Assembly (NCBI RefSeq): GCF_030929555.1
Contig: NZ_JAVFVT010000037.1
Coordinates: forward strand, 1 to 64,000
Direction: 5' to 3'
Source of the DNA: Paenibacillus sp. LHD-117
Lineage (GTDB): Bacteria > Bacillota > Bacilli > Paenibacillales > Paenibacillaceae
DNA length: 64,000 nucleotides
Shown here: piece by piece, positions 32,901 to 42,071 of the stretch
Numbering within the stretch: the stretch's first letter is position 1
How the letters are laid out: each line of letters opens with the position of its first letter
Notes under the pieces: generated by a model
What the model saw: only the letters and a program-made list of their open reading frames with translations
Told to the model about the DNA's origin: nothing
The model's database searches: none
Translations under genes and position numbers: made by a program

Positions 32901-35900
32901 GTCGGCAATAATACGACGAACCAATTTTCCATGAGCGGCTGGGGCTCGTCGGTTACGAGCCAGCCGGCGCAGCATACGTTTTCGGTGAACAAAAACTCGG
33001 CATCGGGCTTCTCCTTCCCGTCCGGAGCTTCCTATCGCGGAAGCGTGAAAATCGTGAAACAAGCCGACGACGACGCGAGTCTGAAGCTCGAGAACGCCAT
33101 TTTCAAAATCAAGCCCAAATTCGGTCCGGACACGATACCTCCGGCTCCAACCGACGAAAACGGCGAGGTGACGTTCACCAATCTGCCGTTCGACGTGTAC
33201 GAGATCGTCGAGGTGACGGCGCCGACCGGCTATAAGCTGGATACGACGGCGCACGAGATCGTAATTAACTCCACGACGGAGCAGACTCTTACGTTAACCA
33301 ACGTGGTGAACACCGGCAGGATCGGCAACTATGTCTGGCTGGACCGCGATCGCGACGGCATCCAGGACACCGGCGAAGCCGGCATCAACGGCTTGACGGT
33401 TAATCTGTACAAATCAGGCGAAACAACGATTTTCAAAACGACGACAACGGCGGCCGGAGGATCGGGCGAACCGGGCCATTACTTGTTTACCGATCTGGAG
33501 CCCGGCAATTACGTTGTGGAGTTTAATTGGCCCGTCGATTACGAGCTAACCCAGAACGTGCCGGGCAATGCTACCAAAGATTCGAATCCGCTGGACGGCG
33601 ATCGGAAGACCGCCGCGATTACAATCAATCGCGCGAACGGCTTTGAAGATTTGACGATCGACCTTGGTCTTGTCGCCAAAGGCGAAATCGGCGACTATGT
33701 ATGGCTTGATCGGGATCGGGACGGACGTCAGGACGCCGCCGAGCTAGGCATCAATGGAATCGAGGCGATCCTGTTCAAGGAAACCGGCGGCGTTCGCACG
33801 GAAGTCGCGCGCACATTGACGGCCAACCATCCGTACGATCATACGCCGGGTTACTATTTGTTCGAACATCTGCTGGGCGGAGATTATTACGTGCAATTCG
33901 TTGTCCCCGTCAGCTACGACAAGACGGCAGAAGAGGTTGGCCCAGGCGCCGCGGGCGACTCCAATGCGACCGACGCGACCGGTTTGACCGACCTAATCGA
34001 AATCGGCGTCGGCAACTGGGTAGATCACACGATCGACCTCGGCCTGCAAGCGAAAGGCAAGATCGGCAACTACGTTTGGTTCGACTCGAACGATAACGGC
34101 ATTCAGGAAGCCGGCGAACCCGGTATCGAGCACATCGAAGTGAAGCTGTACGACAAAACCGGTGGCGCCAACGTGCTGGTGGAAACGCAATATACGGATG
34201 CCAACGGCTATTATTTATTCGATCATCTCGTTCAAAGCAATGATTATTACGTTTGGTTCCAGACGCCTTCTATTTACGATCTGGCCAAAATGGAAGAGGC
34301 GGGCTCCACATCCGCCAATGATTCGAACCGGATTCAGGTTGGCGGCGCAAACGCGGGCCAGACGATTAACGCTATTCCGATCGGCCCGGCAGGCTGGGAA
34401 AACCTGACCGTCGACCTTGGCTTCACCGGCAAAGGCGCGATCGGCGATTATGTCTGGCATGACCGTAATCGTAACGGCATCCAAGATGAAGACCCGATGC
34501 ACGGCATCAACGGCGTAAAGGTTTACCTGTACCGCAATGCGTCGACGGGCACGCCATACAAAACCGATACGACGAAAACAGAAGGCGGAAATCCGGGTTA
34601 TTACAACTTCAAGGAACTGCCGCAGGGCACGTATTACATTCGTTTCGAGCTCCCTGACGAATACGAGAAGACGGTCGCGGAATCGGACGACGACTCGGCC
34701 GTAGGCTCCAATGCGACGAACGCGACACATGTGACGGGAGCGATCAAGATCGGCGAAACCGAGACGCCTTACGGCTGGGTCGATCCGAGCATCGATCTCG
34801 GACTCGTAGCTCAAGGCACGATCGGCAACTACGTCTGGTTCGACCGTAACCGGAACGGCATTCAGGACGCTTCCGAAGCAGGGTTGAACGGCATCACGCT
34901 TCGTTTGTACAAGAACAGTGCGGCCGGACCGGTCTACGCCGAGACCGTCACCGCGAACGGCCCGGACGGCAAACCGGGATACTATCTATTCGACAACTTG
35001 GCAAGCGGCAACTATTACGTGCAGATCGATCTGGACGATAACCATGAAGTCACCGCCGAAGAGCAAGGCAGCGGCGCGAACGCGCATGAGCTGGATTCCA
35101 ACGCGGTGAACGCGCAAAACATGACCGTCGCCATCGCGATCGGCGACGCGGCTCCGAAGGGCTGGCATGATCCGACGATCGACTTCGGCGTGGTCCGCAA
35201 AGGCGCGATCGGCAATTATGTCTGGCATGACGTAGATTACGACGGCAAGCAGGACGAAGAAGAAAACTACGGCATCAACGGCGTGACCGTCAAGCTGTAC
35301 GACTCCTCGAAAACCTTGCTCGCCTCGACCGTGACCGCGGACAAAGACGGCAAGCCGGGCTACTACTTGTTTGATCATCTCACAGCCGGCAACTATTACG
35401 TGGAATTCGTAACGCCGTTATTCTATATTCCGACCAGACAAGGAGCGGACGGCGTTACGGTCGGTCAAGATTCCAATCCGACGCTCGGCGGCTATACCGA
35501 AGTCGTCGCGATCGGATCCGCGGCTCCCGCCGTTTGGCGGAATATGACGATTGACCAAGGGTTCTATTACATTCCGCCGGTATTCCCGACGCCGACTCCT
35601 ACGCCGACGCCGACACCGGAGGAATCGGAAAAGCCGGGTGCAACGCCAAAACCGACGCCGACTCCTGCTCCAACGCCGAAGCCGTCCCCGGGAACGGCAA
35701 CGCCAACGCCGACTCCGCAGACGGAGAAAACGCCTGAGGATACGCCGATCGACGTCGAAGTCGAGGTGCCGAAGGGCGGAACAACCGAAACCGGCACGCC
35801 GCCGAAGAACGGCACCGTCACGGTGAAGCCGGGCGGGAAAGTAACGTATACGCCGAAACCGGGTTATACCGGCAAGGATAAGTTCTCCGTGATCGTCAAA

Positions 35901-36101
35901 GACAAGGACGGCAACGAAGAAGAATTCTGGTTCGACATCGATGTCGAAGAACCTCCTCTCGGCGGATTCGAAGGCACGCCTGATATAGGCAACCTTCCGA
36001 AGACGGGCGAAGAGAGCTATCTGATGCTGTATTTGATCGGCGCTGCCTTCGTTGCTGGCGGTATCGTCTTACGCGCCAGAGGCAAACGTCGGAACTCTTA
36101 A
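29997..36101 (+). CDS. Giant LPXTG cell-wall-anchored adhesin with SdrD B-type repeats
   Basis: 2034 residues. A basic N-terminus and hydrophobic segment (SVSLMLAALLLLQTIQIGG) form a long signal peptide ending near SAA. About five related ~145-residue adhesin-type beta domains follow (~250-1000; each with W.(L/V)..N.....VV.DTLP..), then a SpaA/prealbumin-like domain (~1012-1100). Six SdrD B-like repeats start near residues 1107, 1229, 1354, 1480, 1607 and 1736 (IGNYVW.D.(D/N).(D/N)G.QD). Next come a Pro-Thr wall-spanning linker (~1860-1915), an Ig/cadherin-like domain, sortase signal LPKTG (~2000), membrane helix and RARGKRR tail. ATG 29997 has AAAGGA upstream; the ATG at 29979 does not. No sortase gene is in the window. 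Confidence 0.93.
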   Translation: MYVSRSKRHKKPAIDRLLGWLGFTPALPSNRMSLRRKSVSLMLAALLLLQTIQIGGFMQHTSAAPVPVPDTVIKQVLLLQGSSFGNDALTACFSSPDASCASLLTAVKNDGSSTPSYTGEFEAALGSTSYPFTLAYEWEIDDDIAANGGTYTFALPAALKLEADILNVPIGSAGSFSVDKNSKTITITFAAQDGLDPSARQKKGGMQISAWLEQTTVIENNEIEVRIPVSASATIVVNLPVDLGNPAPNISKALAGVDRTVNTSEVYWTVDVNRSLTAIGQAIVEDTLPSDLELVPSSIAVHPLNVSMNGTATEGAALAAAAYIVDPAAGVNKFTVDLGSINSAYRIKFTTKVKSDAVIPENPPKSLTNQVRLLDGAVQKASASANVSVQRGPTLKKVSGSYLPDSDHTVTWTLYFNFGQLEHTDPVLTDILPAGHELVPGTMTVEAVNVAADGSAGSVIGAPLAAGTGYTLTYTASGSPTDKDDFDLQLNGTIDDAYRIVYKTKAKDIAPVVKSETKSNSYTTDVAAGGTNASVLYQQRIIDKDGSITNYGAKEMTWTIALNKNGYRFEEDGADKVKLVDTFTNRGLTLIPLSLTVTPQGGAALMNGVDYVLTQTYDGASRESGFEIVFADGYTFDKPHTIAYKTTFDYEEYPAAGSWSLSNYSFPNTGVFSWGKIVDKATGTTTLLGKDSQSNAHTITPNTNTRYNGYKNGSYDARNKNTTWNVLFNYHNESVTGATVTDTLQSGQALVAGSIVVKSQTLAANGNLSDAATLTEDTHFTVSYNTSGANPVLTITFIGTITGPHLITFKTTLEGKLVPQQINNTATFTSSNALYRATLQASVSPAYGNEFIVKQFKQPDPGGLRLAEWSLWINRSLSKLNEIVVEDTPDQYQTLVQNSFQLFKAVPNVANPTQDSHFTLTPVPAANYELEFLDATPTPTGHLKFKLTIDAPDEAAYKLVYRSLLAVGVGNNTTNQFSMSGWGSSVTSQPAQHTFSVNKNSASGFSFPSGASYRGSVKIVKQADDDASLKLENAIFKIKPKFGPDTIPPAPTDENGEVTFTNLPFDVYEIVEVTAPTGYKLDTTAHEIVINSTTEQTLTLTNVVNTGRIGNYVWLDRDRDGIQDTGEAGINGLTVNLYKSGETTIFKTTTTAAGGSGEPGHYLFTDLEPGNYVVEFNWPVDYELTQNVPGNATKDSNPLDGDRKTAAITINRANGFEDLTIDLGLVAKGEIGDYVWLDRDRDGRQDAAELGINGIEAILFKETGGVRTEVARTLTANHPYDHTPGYYLFEHLLGGDYYVQFVVPVSYDKTAEEVGPGAAGDSNATDATGLTDLIEIGVGNWVDHTIDLGLQAKGKIGNYVWFDSNDNGIQEAGEPGIEHIEVKLYDKTGGANVLVETQYTDANGYYLFDHLVQSNDYYVWFQTPSIYDLAKMEEAGSTSANDSNRIQVGGANAGQTINAIPIGPAGWENLTVDLGFTGKGAIGDYVWHDRNRNGIQDEDPMHGINGVKVYLYRNASTGTPYKTDTTKTEGGNPGYYNFKELPQGTYYIRFELPDEYEKTVAESDDDSAVGSNATNATHVTGAIKIGETETPYGWVDPSIDLGLVAQGTIGNYVWFDRNRNGIQDASEAGLNGITLRLYKNSAAGPVYAETVTANGPDGKPGYYLFDNLASGNYYVQIDLDDNHEVTAEEQGSGANAHELDSNAVNAQNMTVAIAIGDAAPKGWHDPTIDFGVVRKGAIGNYVWHDVDYDGKQDEEENYGINGVTVKLYDSSKTLLASTVTADKDGKPGYYLFDHLTAGNYYVEFVTPLFYIPTRQGADGVTVGQDSNPTLGGYTEVVAIGSAAPAVWRNMTIDQGFYYIPPVFPTPTPTPTPTPEESEKPGATPKPTPTPAPTPKPSPGTATPTPTPQTEKTPEDTPIDVEVEVPKGGTTETGTPPKNGTVTVKPGGKVTYTPKPGYTGKDKFSVIVKDKDGNEEEFWFDIDVEEPPLGGFEGTPDIGNLPKTGEESYLMLYLIGAAFVAGGIVLRARGKRRNS
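33317..35570 (+). repeat. Six SdrD B-type domain repeats within the adhesin
   Basis: Units of roughly 370-385 bp each begin with codons for IG(N/D)YVW and carry an EF-hand-like acidic loop: DRDRDG, DRDRDG, DSNDNG, DRNRNG, DRNRNG, DVDYDG. Such loops bind Ca2+ in staphylococcal Sdr proteins and stiffen the stalk. Confidence 0.88.
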
Positions 36102-36121
36102 CGGATACGCCCAGATGAAAC

Positions 36122-36166
36122 AAAAGAGCTGTTCCAGCCCCGAAGGGTTAGGAACAGCTCTTTTTT
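36122..36166. terminator. Terminator between adhesin gene and minJ
   Basis: AAAAGAGCTGTTCC (36122-36135) pairs with GGAACAGCTC plus TTTTTT (36151-36166). A-run and T-run flank the stem, so it works for both convergent genes. Confidence 0.93.
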
Positions 36167-36207
36167 GTCGCTCTGAACAATGGATGCTTGCATCCCCGAA
36201 TCCGGCG

Positions 36208-37533
36208 CTAAGCCTGTAGACGCTCCTCGCTGCCTCCGGCCGTTGCTTTGCCGCCTCTTCGATTGGAAGCCTTGCGCCCTCTAAGCAGCTCCAGCAGCGA
36301 CGCCGGGCCGCTTGCCGCGTAGAAGTTCGCTTGCTCATCCGGCGCCAGAATGACGCCGAGCTGATGATGCTCGCCCGCGTACCGCGCCCGCTGCGCAAAC
36401 TTCGGCTCGCCGCCCACGGTCAGCGCTTCCAGCTTGCAGAAGGCCGAATTGGACGCCAGCGCGCTATACAGCTCTTCTTTGGTCGATACGCGAACGCCAT
36501 TCACCTTATAGAGCATCTCGCCGACGGAAAGCCCCATCGTCTCCGCGGGAGTACCCGGCACGATGCCGAGAATGCGAAGCCCGCGCGTATCATGTACGTA
36601 GAGCGGCTCCCGTCTTGCTTCCATAGCTTTGCTTCGCCAAACAAGCGCCTCGTGCAGCAGAATCGATGCCAGCGCTGCCACCGGGAGCAAAGCGGGCTGC
36701 CACCATGCCGCGAGAGCGGCGCCACCCAAACAAACGCTGTAGAGCAGCAGCCCCTTGGCCGCATGCCTGGCTTTGGCGGCGGGCAGCATGGATCTGGTCA
36801 TCTCCGTGAATCCGATAATCATCGGCAGCGCGATGAACGTCCAGCCTTCAGGCAACATTCCGCCCAGCAGCGAAGTCCATGGCAGCGCTGCGCTCGACGC
36901 GGAAGCTGTTGCCGTCTCCGCCGATACCGGCGCAAGCAGCAAAAGCGGCACGGGCCAGAAGCCCTGCAGCATGTAGCCGCCTACCAGCTTGCCCCGCTTG
37001 CCCTCGAGGAACAGCGGCGTAGAAAGCTTATCACCTTGCAGCCGGACAAGCAGCGCTTCCGCCAAATGGAGCAGCGCCACAAGCAGCAGAAGCCCCGCCG
37101 CATCAATCCGGGCCAGCGACGTTGCCATAGCGCCGATCCAATCCGCGCGCTCGTGCAGCGGTGTAAAGCCGACCGCCCATTGCAATAGCGTCACGATGCC
37201 CGCGCTGTACGCGAAGCAGAGATACCGGATGCGCGCCAGCATGAGCACGGCCGCGATCGCCCACAACCATAACACGGCCGACGGCGACAATGACGCACCG
37301 ATGAAGACCGACGCGGCGGAGATGCCGACGCCGACGAGCAGCCCCGTCGCCAGCGCCTTCAGGGCGAGACCCTTCCAATCATGAAGCTTCACCGCGAACA
37401 GCTGCCGCTCCAGCCGCATCTGCCTTGTGTATTGAAGAATGATAAATAACACCGCGATATAATAAAAGGGCCCCGTAACCATCTGCAATGCCGCGGAACC
37501 CAGCAATTCCACTATTTCACGAGCCGTTTCCAT
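36208..37533 (-). CDS. minJ: PDZ-domain polytopic membrane protein, MinJ-like
   Basis: 441 residues. The N-terminal two thirds hold about eight hydrophobic helices (from FYYIAVLFIILQY to ALLPVAALASILLHEALVW). The C-terminal PDZ domain (~320-400) has GLRILGIVPGTPAETMGLSVGEMLYKVNGVRVSTKEELYSAL. This is the layout of Bacillus MinJ, which links DivIVA to MinD at poles and septa. The following genes ctpB and ftsX-ftsE match the Bacillus neighbourhood. Beyond residue ~410 the tail is basic and low complexity. The ATG has GGAGTGG upstream. Separated from ctpB by a terminator. Confidence 0.75.
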   Translation of the reverse strand: METAREIVELLGSAALQMVTGPFYYIAVLFIILQYTRQMRLERQLFAVKLHDWKGLALKALATGLLVGVGISAASVFIGASLSPSAVLWLWAIAAVLMLARIRYLCFAYSAGIVTLLQWAVGFTPLHERADWIGAMATSLARIDAAGLLLLVALLHLAEALLVRLQGDKLSTPLFLEGKRGKLVGGYMLQGFWPVPLLLLAPVSAETATASASSAALPWTSLLGGMLPEGWTFIALPMIIGFTEMTRSMLPAAKARHAAKGLLLYSVCLGGAALAAWWQPALLPVAALASILLHEALVWRSKAMEARREPLYVHDTRGLRILGIVPGTPAETMGLSVGEMLYKVNGVRVSTKEELYSALASNSAFCKLEALTVGGEPKFAQRARYAGEHHQLGVILAPDEQANFYAASGPASLLELLRGRKASNRRGGKATAGGSEERLQA

Positions 37534-37565
37534 TTCCCGTCCACTCCTCGCGTCATTAAAATGAG

Positions 37566-37600
37566 AAAGGCCAGCTTCGCTTGCCGCGAAACCGGCCTTT
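37566..37600 (-). terminator. Terminator-like hairpin between ctpB and minJ
   Basis: On the minus strand AAAGGCC...GGCCTTT with an inner GTTTCGC/GCGAAGC pairing, followed by a modest T-rich stretch. Some readthrough into minJ is likely. Confidence 0.65.
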
Positions 37601-37623
37601 ATAATGTTTCGACACGCGGAACG

Positions 37624-39081
37624 TTATTTCCTGCTTACCGCCTTGACGGCTTCCAGCAGCTGCGTATCGTGCTCCTTGTCCTGAATCCACTTGATGACGG
37701 CTTGCTCCAGCGTCTGAGCCGTTTTGACGTCGATCTCTCCCGTCACGGGCAGGCTATGCTCCGACTGAAACTGCCGAACCGCGTTCACCGTCTCTTCGCC
37801 ATAGTAGCCGTCCTCGCGTTTCGGCTCGTAGCCGAGGCCGTGCAGCATCACCTGCGCGCTCCTTACCGCTTCGCTCAGCGAATCAGGCTTCAGCGTCTCC
37901 TGCAAGGAGATGCGCGCTACCGTGTACAGATCCGGAGGCTGCACCACGATATCCGGCTTGATCCCCTTCTCGTGAATCCAATTGCCGTTTGGCGTCAGCC
38001 ACTTGGCAATCGTCATCTTCACCAGGCTGCCGTCCCCGAGCGCCTTGTTATAGCTAACCTGCACAGTGCCCTTCCCGAACGACTGCTCGCCGACCACCTT
38101 CGCGCCAGCGGCTTCTTGCAATGCTCCGGCCAAAATCTCGGACGCGCTCGCGCTGCCCTTATTCGTCAGAACCGCGATCGGATATGACTTCGCTTCGCCG
38201 CCCTTCGCCTTCGTCTGGTCGCGGTTACCGTTCCGGTCTTCGACCTGTACGACCGTAGCGCCATCCTTCATCATCAGCTGCGAAATTTCCACGACGATCG
38301 GCAGCACACCGCCCGGGTTGTTCCGCACATCCAGCACAAGTCCGTTCATGCCCGCTTGCTCCAGCTTCGCGAGCTCTTCCTTGAACCGCTTCGCCGTGTT
38401 CAGCGAGAACTGCCTAATTTCGATAATGCCTACGCCATCGGAACGCAGATTCGAGTAAACGGTCTCGACATCGATGTCGTCGCGGATCAAAACAAGCTGG
38501 ATCGGCTCGGCATTGCCGCTGCGCTGCACGACAATTTTCGCCTTGGTCCCTTTAGGTCCCCGAATCTTGCCGACCGCCTGCTGCAGATTAAGCCCGTCCA
38601 AACTTTCTCCGTTGACGGAAATAAGCACGTCTTTAGCGAGAAGCCCCGATTTCTCCGCCGGAGATCCTTTGATCGGAGAGACGACGACAATCTTGCCGTT
38701 CTCCGTCGTGACTTCCGCCCCGATCCCGGTGAAAGAACCTTCTATGGACTCTGAAAAATGCAGCGCGTCGTCCTTCTCCATATAGACGGAATAAGGATCG
38801 TCCAGCGCTTCCATCATCCCGCTGACCGCGCCGTCCAGCAGCTCCTCTCGCTCCACCTTTTCGTAGTATCTGGTCTCGATGAGCTCCAGCACCGCGTTCA
38901 GCTTCGCCAGTTCCTCCTTCTTCAGGCCGGGCGCCCCGCCCTCGTCCGCCGCTGCGGCGACCACGGCCGCTCCGCGTGCATCCGGACGTATCAACTGATC
39001 GGCAACCGTTAACGTGACGAGCACGGATGCGATCATTGTTAGCAGCACAAACGTAAATACGGTTCTTCCTTTAAAATACAC
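37624..39081 (-). CDS. ctpB: S41 carboxyl-terminal processing protease with peptidoglycan-binding domain
   Basis: 485 residues. N-terminal membrane anchor (TVFTFVLLTMIASVLVTLTV), PDZ domain (GIGAEVTTENGKIVVVSPIKGSPAEKSGLLAKDVLISVNG), S41 catalytic core with nucleophile Ser in KGSASASEIL and Lys in SFGKGTVQ, and a C-terminal peptidoglycan-binding repeat (VMLHGLGYEPKREDGYYGEETVNAVRQFQ). In Bacillus CtpB cleaves SpoIVFA to fire SigK activation in the mother cell. The frame extends to 39147, but GTG 39081 has AAGGTGG 8 nt upstream and puts the membrane anchor at the very start. Confidence 0.88.
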   Translation of the reverse strand: MYFKGRTVFTFVLLTMIASVLVTLTVADQLIRPDARGAAVVAAAADEGGAPGLKKEELAKLNAVLELIETRYYEKVEREELLDGAVSGMMEALDDPYSVYMEKDDALHFSESIEGSFTGIGAEVTTENGKIVVVSPIKGSPAEKSGLLAKDVLISVNGESLDGLNLQQAVGKIRGPKGTKAKIVVQRSGNAEPIQLVLIRDDIDVETVYSNLRSDGVGIIEIRQFSLNTAKRFKEELAKLEQAGMNGLVLDVRNNPGGVLPIVVEISQLMMKDGATVVQVEDRNGNRDQTKAKGGEAKSYPIAVLTNKGSASASEILAGALQEAAGAKVVGEQSFGKGTVQVSYNKALGDGSLVKMTIAKWLTPNGNWIHEKGIKPDIVVQPPDLYTVARISLQETLKPDSLSEAVRSAQVMLHGLGYEPKREDGYYGEETVNAVRQFQSEHSLPVTGEIDVKTAQTLEQAVIKWIQDKEHDTQLLEAVKAVSRK

Positions 39082-39181
39082 CCGGTACACCACCTTATCG
39101 AATTCCCGCTTGCGCGACCCCACTAGTATATGACAAGCGGGACACAATTATTTACCAAGCGCGGCCTCGTATTGACAACAA

Positions 39182-39205
39182 GGGCAGCCCTCGCGCGGGC
39201 TGCCT
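39182..39205 (-). terminator. Probable terminator after the M23 hydrolase gene
   Basis: AGGGCAGCCC/GGGCTGCC stem with a short GC loop, about 30 bp past the stop. On the minus strand it is followed by only a weak T-rich tract. Confidence 0.55.
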
Positions 39206-39237
39206 CTCGTCATAATATAGCTATGGAATGATTGCTT

Positions 39238-40464
39238 TTATTTCAGATATCCGCCCGGATTAACGGGCACTTCGTTCTTGCGCACTTCGAAATGCAGATG
39301 CGGCCCAGTCGAATTGCCCGTGCTGCCGACTTCCGCGATTTGCTGGCCTTTCTTGACATTGTCTCCTTCGTCGACGAGCAAACCTCCGTTGCGAATATGC
39401 GCGTACAGCGTCCACAGCCCGTTGCCGTGGTCGATGACGATACAATTGCCGTACGTGCTCCAGACTTGCGAAATGATAACGACGCCGGATTCCGCCGCGT
39501 AGATCGGCGTGCCCGACGGGGCTCCGAAGTCGATGCCCGTGTGCGAATGTTTTCTGCCAGTGATCGGATGGACCCGCGTGCCGAAGTTCGACGTAACTCG
39601 ATAACTAGGATCGATCGGCATGCCGAGCTTGCCGCCGGTATACGGATTTTTGATCCGGTTTTTCTCGGCTACGAGCTTGGACTTCTTCGCGGCGAGCGCC
39701 ACAAGCAGCTTCTCTTGCTCCTCGCTGATTTCCTCCAGATGCTCCAGCGTATCGTCAAGCTTCTCCAAGTTGGCGTTATAGCTCGCGATGAGCACTTCCT
39801 TCTCGGATTCCTTCTTCGCGAGGTCGACCTGCTGCAGCTCCAGCTCGTGGAACAGCGCCTGAATCTCGGCGTATTGCTTCTCGATATCCGCCTTCTTCTC
39901 TTCGGCGAGCACCTTGTCCTTCTTATGGGATTCGAGCACGTCGCGATCCGAGTTCAGAATCGTCTGGAGCGCGTCGAACCTGTCGAGGAAATCGCTGAAG
40001 CTGTTCGCGCTGAGCAAGACGTCCATATAGGATACGAAACCGTTCGTGTACATCAGCCGCATCCGCTGCTCCAGCAACGCCTCGCGCTTCACGATCCGCG
40101 CCTGCACTTCGTCCAGCTCCACGCCGGCTTGCTTCAACTCTTCTTCCTTGGCGTCGACCTTCTCCTGCGTCTTCTGCTTCTCGACGGCGACCTTGTCGAT
40201 CTCTTTCATCAAGCTCGTGATTTCCTGCTGCAGATCCGCTTTCTTCACATTCAAATCCTGTTTCTCGTGTTCCGCTGTGTTCGCCTGTTTGGCCGCGTTG
40301 GCGGCTGTGCGCTCCGCTTCCTTGATCTGCTTATTGGCGGCGGCGATGTCCTTCTCGATCTGCGAGAGGGAAGCAGCTTCTACCTGCCCGCCCTTGCCCG
40401 CTGGCTGGAAGACGAATACCGACAACAGGGCCGCGATGAGCAGCCATGCTCCTGCTTTTTTCAT
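39238..40464 (-). CDS. EnvC-like murein hydrolase / activator with M23 (LytM) domain
   Basis: 408 residues. Signal peptide (MKKAGAWLLIAALLSVFVF...VEA), long coiled coil (~32-265, heptad-rich K/E/Q), then an M23 domain with zinc ligands in RKHSHTGIDFGAP and GPHLHFEVR. It lies directly behind ftsX, as do EnvC- and PcsB-type proteins whose activity the FtsEX complex gates during division. Because the HxxxD and HxH ligands are intact, it may itself cut peptidoglycan rather than only activate amidases. ATG with AGGTGA upstream, 13 bp after the ftsX stop. Confidence 0.88.
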   Translation of the reverse strand: MKKAGAWLLIAALLSVFVFQPAGKGGQVEAASLSQIEKDIAAANKQIKEAERTAANAAKQANTAEHEKQDLNVKKADLQQEITSLMKEIDKVAVEKQKTQEKVDAKEEELKQAGVELDEVQARIVKREALLEQRMRLMYTNGFVSYMDVLLSANSFSDFLDRFDALQTILNSDRDVLESHKKDKVLAEEKKADIEKQYAEIQALFHELELQQVDLAKKESEKEVLIASYNANLEKLDDTLEHLEEISEEQEKLLVALAAKKSKLVAEKNRIKNPYTGGKLGMPIDPSYRVTSNFGTRVHPITGRKHSHTGIDFGAPSGTPIYAAESGVVIISQVWSTYGNCIVIDHGNGLWTLYAHIRNGGLLVDEGDNVKKGQQIAEVGSTGNSTGPHLHFEVRKNEVPVNPGGYLK

Positions 40465-40477
40465 GTACGCGATTCAC

Positions 40478-41395
40478 CTACACTTTCAAATACTTTCGTA
40501 TCGAAATGGTGCTTCCGAGCATTCCGATCACCGATCCGATGACCATTAACAGACCGGCCGTCAGCCAGCCAACTTCCTTCATAGACACTAGCGATATCAA
40601 CATTAGCGACATATCGAGCTGCGTTAGCTTAATGATCTGGCTATAACAGATTAGCACCAGCACCGTCGTCAAGCCGGAGCTGATGAATCCGATCAGCGCT
40701 CCCTCGACGAAGAACGGCCAGCGGATGAAGGCGTTCGTCGCACCAACCAGCTTCATGATGCCGATTTCCCTTCGGCGGTTGATGATCGTCATTTTGATCG
40801 TGTTGGAGATCAACAGCATCGCCGTTACCGCCAGGCCGATGACGATGACGAAGCCGATGTTGCGTACCGCATTCGTCACTTTGAACAACGTCTCGACGGT
40901 GCCTTGCCCGTACTTGATCCGGAATATCGGCTTCGTCTCGTCCGTCGTGTTGATGGCTTCGATCTTCGTCGCCACTTCGTCCACCGTCTGCGGGTCGTAC
41001 ACTTCGACCGTGAACGACACCGGGAGCGGATTGTTTTCGTTGTTGTAGCCTTCCAGCCAGTCGCCGTTCTCCTCGCCCATCGCTTCGCGTAGAATCGCGA
41101 GTCCTTCTTCCTTGGACACAAACGTGACTTTGCTGACTTCCTGGATGTTGCCGATCTCGTTCTGCAGGGCCGTTACCTTCGCCTGCTCCACGTTCGTCTG
41201 CAGGAACACGCGAATTTGCACTCGGCTCTCAATCTGGTCGGCCATGGAATTGACGTTCATCGCAAGCAGAATGAAGATGCCGAGAATGAATAACGAGATG
41301 AAGATCGAGCTCATCGACGCGAAGGACATCCAGCCGTTTCTCAGAATGTTTTTCGCGCCTTCCCTCATATGCCGGAGCAACGTGCTAAGCTTCAT
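40478..41395 (-). CDS. ftsX: Cell-division ABC transporter permease FtsX
   Basis: 305 residues, four membrane helices: ~25-45 (FASMSSIFISLFILGIFILL), ~175-200 (GFVIVIGLAVTAMLLI), ~225-245 and ~275-295. A large extracellular loop follows helix 1 and is expected to touch the EnvC-like partner encoded next. The ATG at 41395 overlaps the ftsE stop by 11 bp and has GAGGGGAG upstream; an earlier ATG in frame lies before that site. Confidence 0.95.
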   Translation of the reverse strand: MKLSTLLRHMREGAKNILRNGWMSFASMSSIFISLFILGIFILLAMNVNSMADQIESRVQIRVFLQTNVEQAKVTALQNEIGNIQEVSKVTFVSKEEGLAILREAMGEENGDWLEGYNNENNPLPVSFTVEVYDPQTVDEVATKIEAINTTDETKPIFRIKYGQGTVETLFKVTNAVRNIGFVIVIGLAVTAMLLISNTIKMTIINRRREIGIMKLVGATNAFIRWPFFVEGALIGFISSGLTTVLVLICYSQIIKLTQLDMSLMLISLVSMKEVGWLTAGLLMVIGSVIGMLGSTISIRKYLKV

Positions 41396-42071
41396 AGCCG
41401 TACTCCCCTCTTGCCTCATCTCGAACGATGTTGCCGTTCTCGATCGCGATGACCCGTTTGCGCATGCTGTTGACGATATCTTTGTTGTGCGTGGCCATGA
41501 CGATGGTCGAACCTCTGAAGTTGATCTCCTCGAGTAAGTTCATGATGCCGAGCGACGTCTCCGGATCCAAGTTCCCCGTAGGTTCGTCCGCGACGATAAC
41601 CGACGGATTGTTCACTATTGCCCGGGCAATCGACACCCTTTGCTGTTCGCCGCCGGATAGCTGAGAAGGCAAGCTGGCATGCTTGTGCTTTAAACCGACA
41701 AGCTCCAGCACCTCCATCGTCCGTTTCTTGATGATGCGGCGCGGCGCTTCGATGACTTCCATCGCGAACGCGACGTTCTCGTAGACGGTAAGCTTGGGAA
41801 GCAGTCGGAAATCCTGGAAAATAACGCCGATATTCCGTCTCACGTACGGAATTTTGCGAGGCTTCAGCTTGCCGATGTTAAAGCCGTTGACCGAAATCTG
41901 ACCTTTCGACGGGACTTCCTCGCGATAGATGAGTTTCATGAACGTAGACTTGCCCGCGCCGGAAGGGCCTACGAGGTACACGAATTCATTGCGATCTATT
42001 CGAACAGAAACACCGCGAAGCGCATGCGTCCCATCAGCGTACGTTTTCCATATGTCGTGCATTTCGATCAC
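41385..42071 (-). CDS. ftsE: Cell-division ATP-binding protein FtsE
   Basis: 228 residues. ABC ATPase with Walker A GPSGAGKST (~35-43), Q-loop FQDFRLLP, signature LSGGEQQRVSIARAI and Walker B VIVADEPTGNLD, plus the H-loop (MATHNKD). Partner of FtsX. Starts at GTG 42071 with AGGA about 10 nt upstream. First gene of the unit ftsE-ftsX-M23. Confidence 0.96.
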   Translation of the reverse strand: MIEMHDIWKTYADGTHALRGVSVRIDRNEFVYLVGPSGAGKSTFMKLIYREEVPSKGQISVNGFNIGKLKPRKIPYVRRNIGVIFQDFRLLPKLTVYENVAFAMEVIEAPRRIIKKRTMEVLELVGLKHKHASLPSQLSGGEQQRVSIARAIVNNPSVIVADEPTGNLDPETSLGIMNLLEEINFRGSTIVMATHNKDIVNSMRKRVIAIENGNIVRDEARGEYGYEA

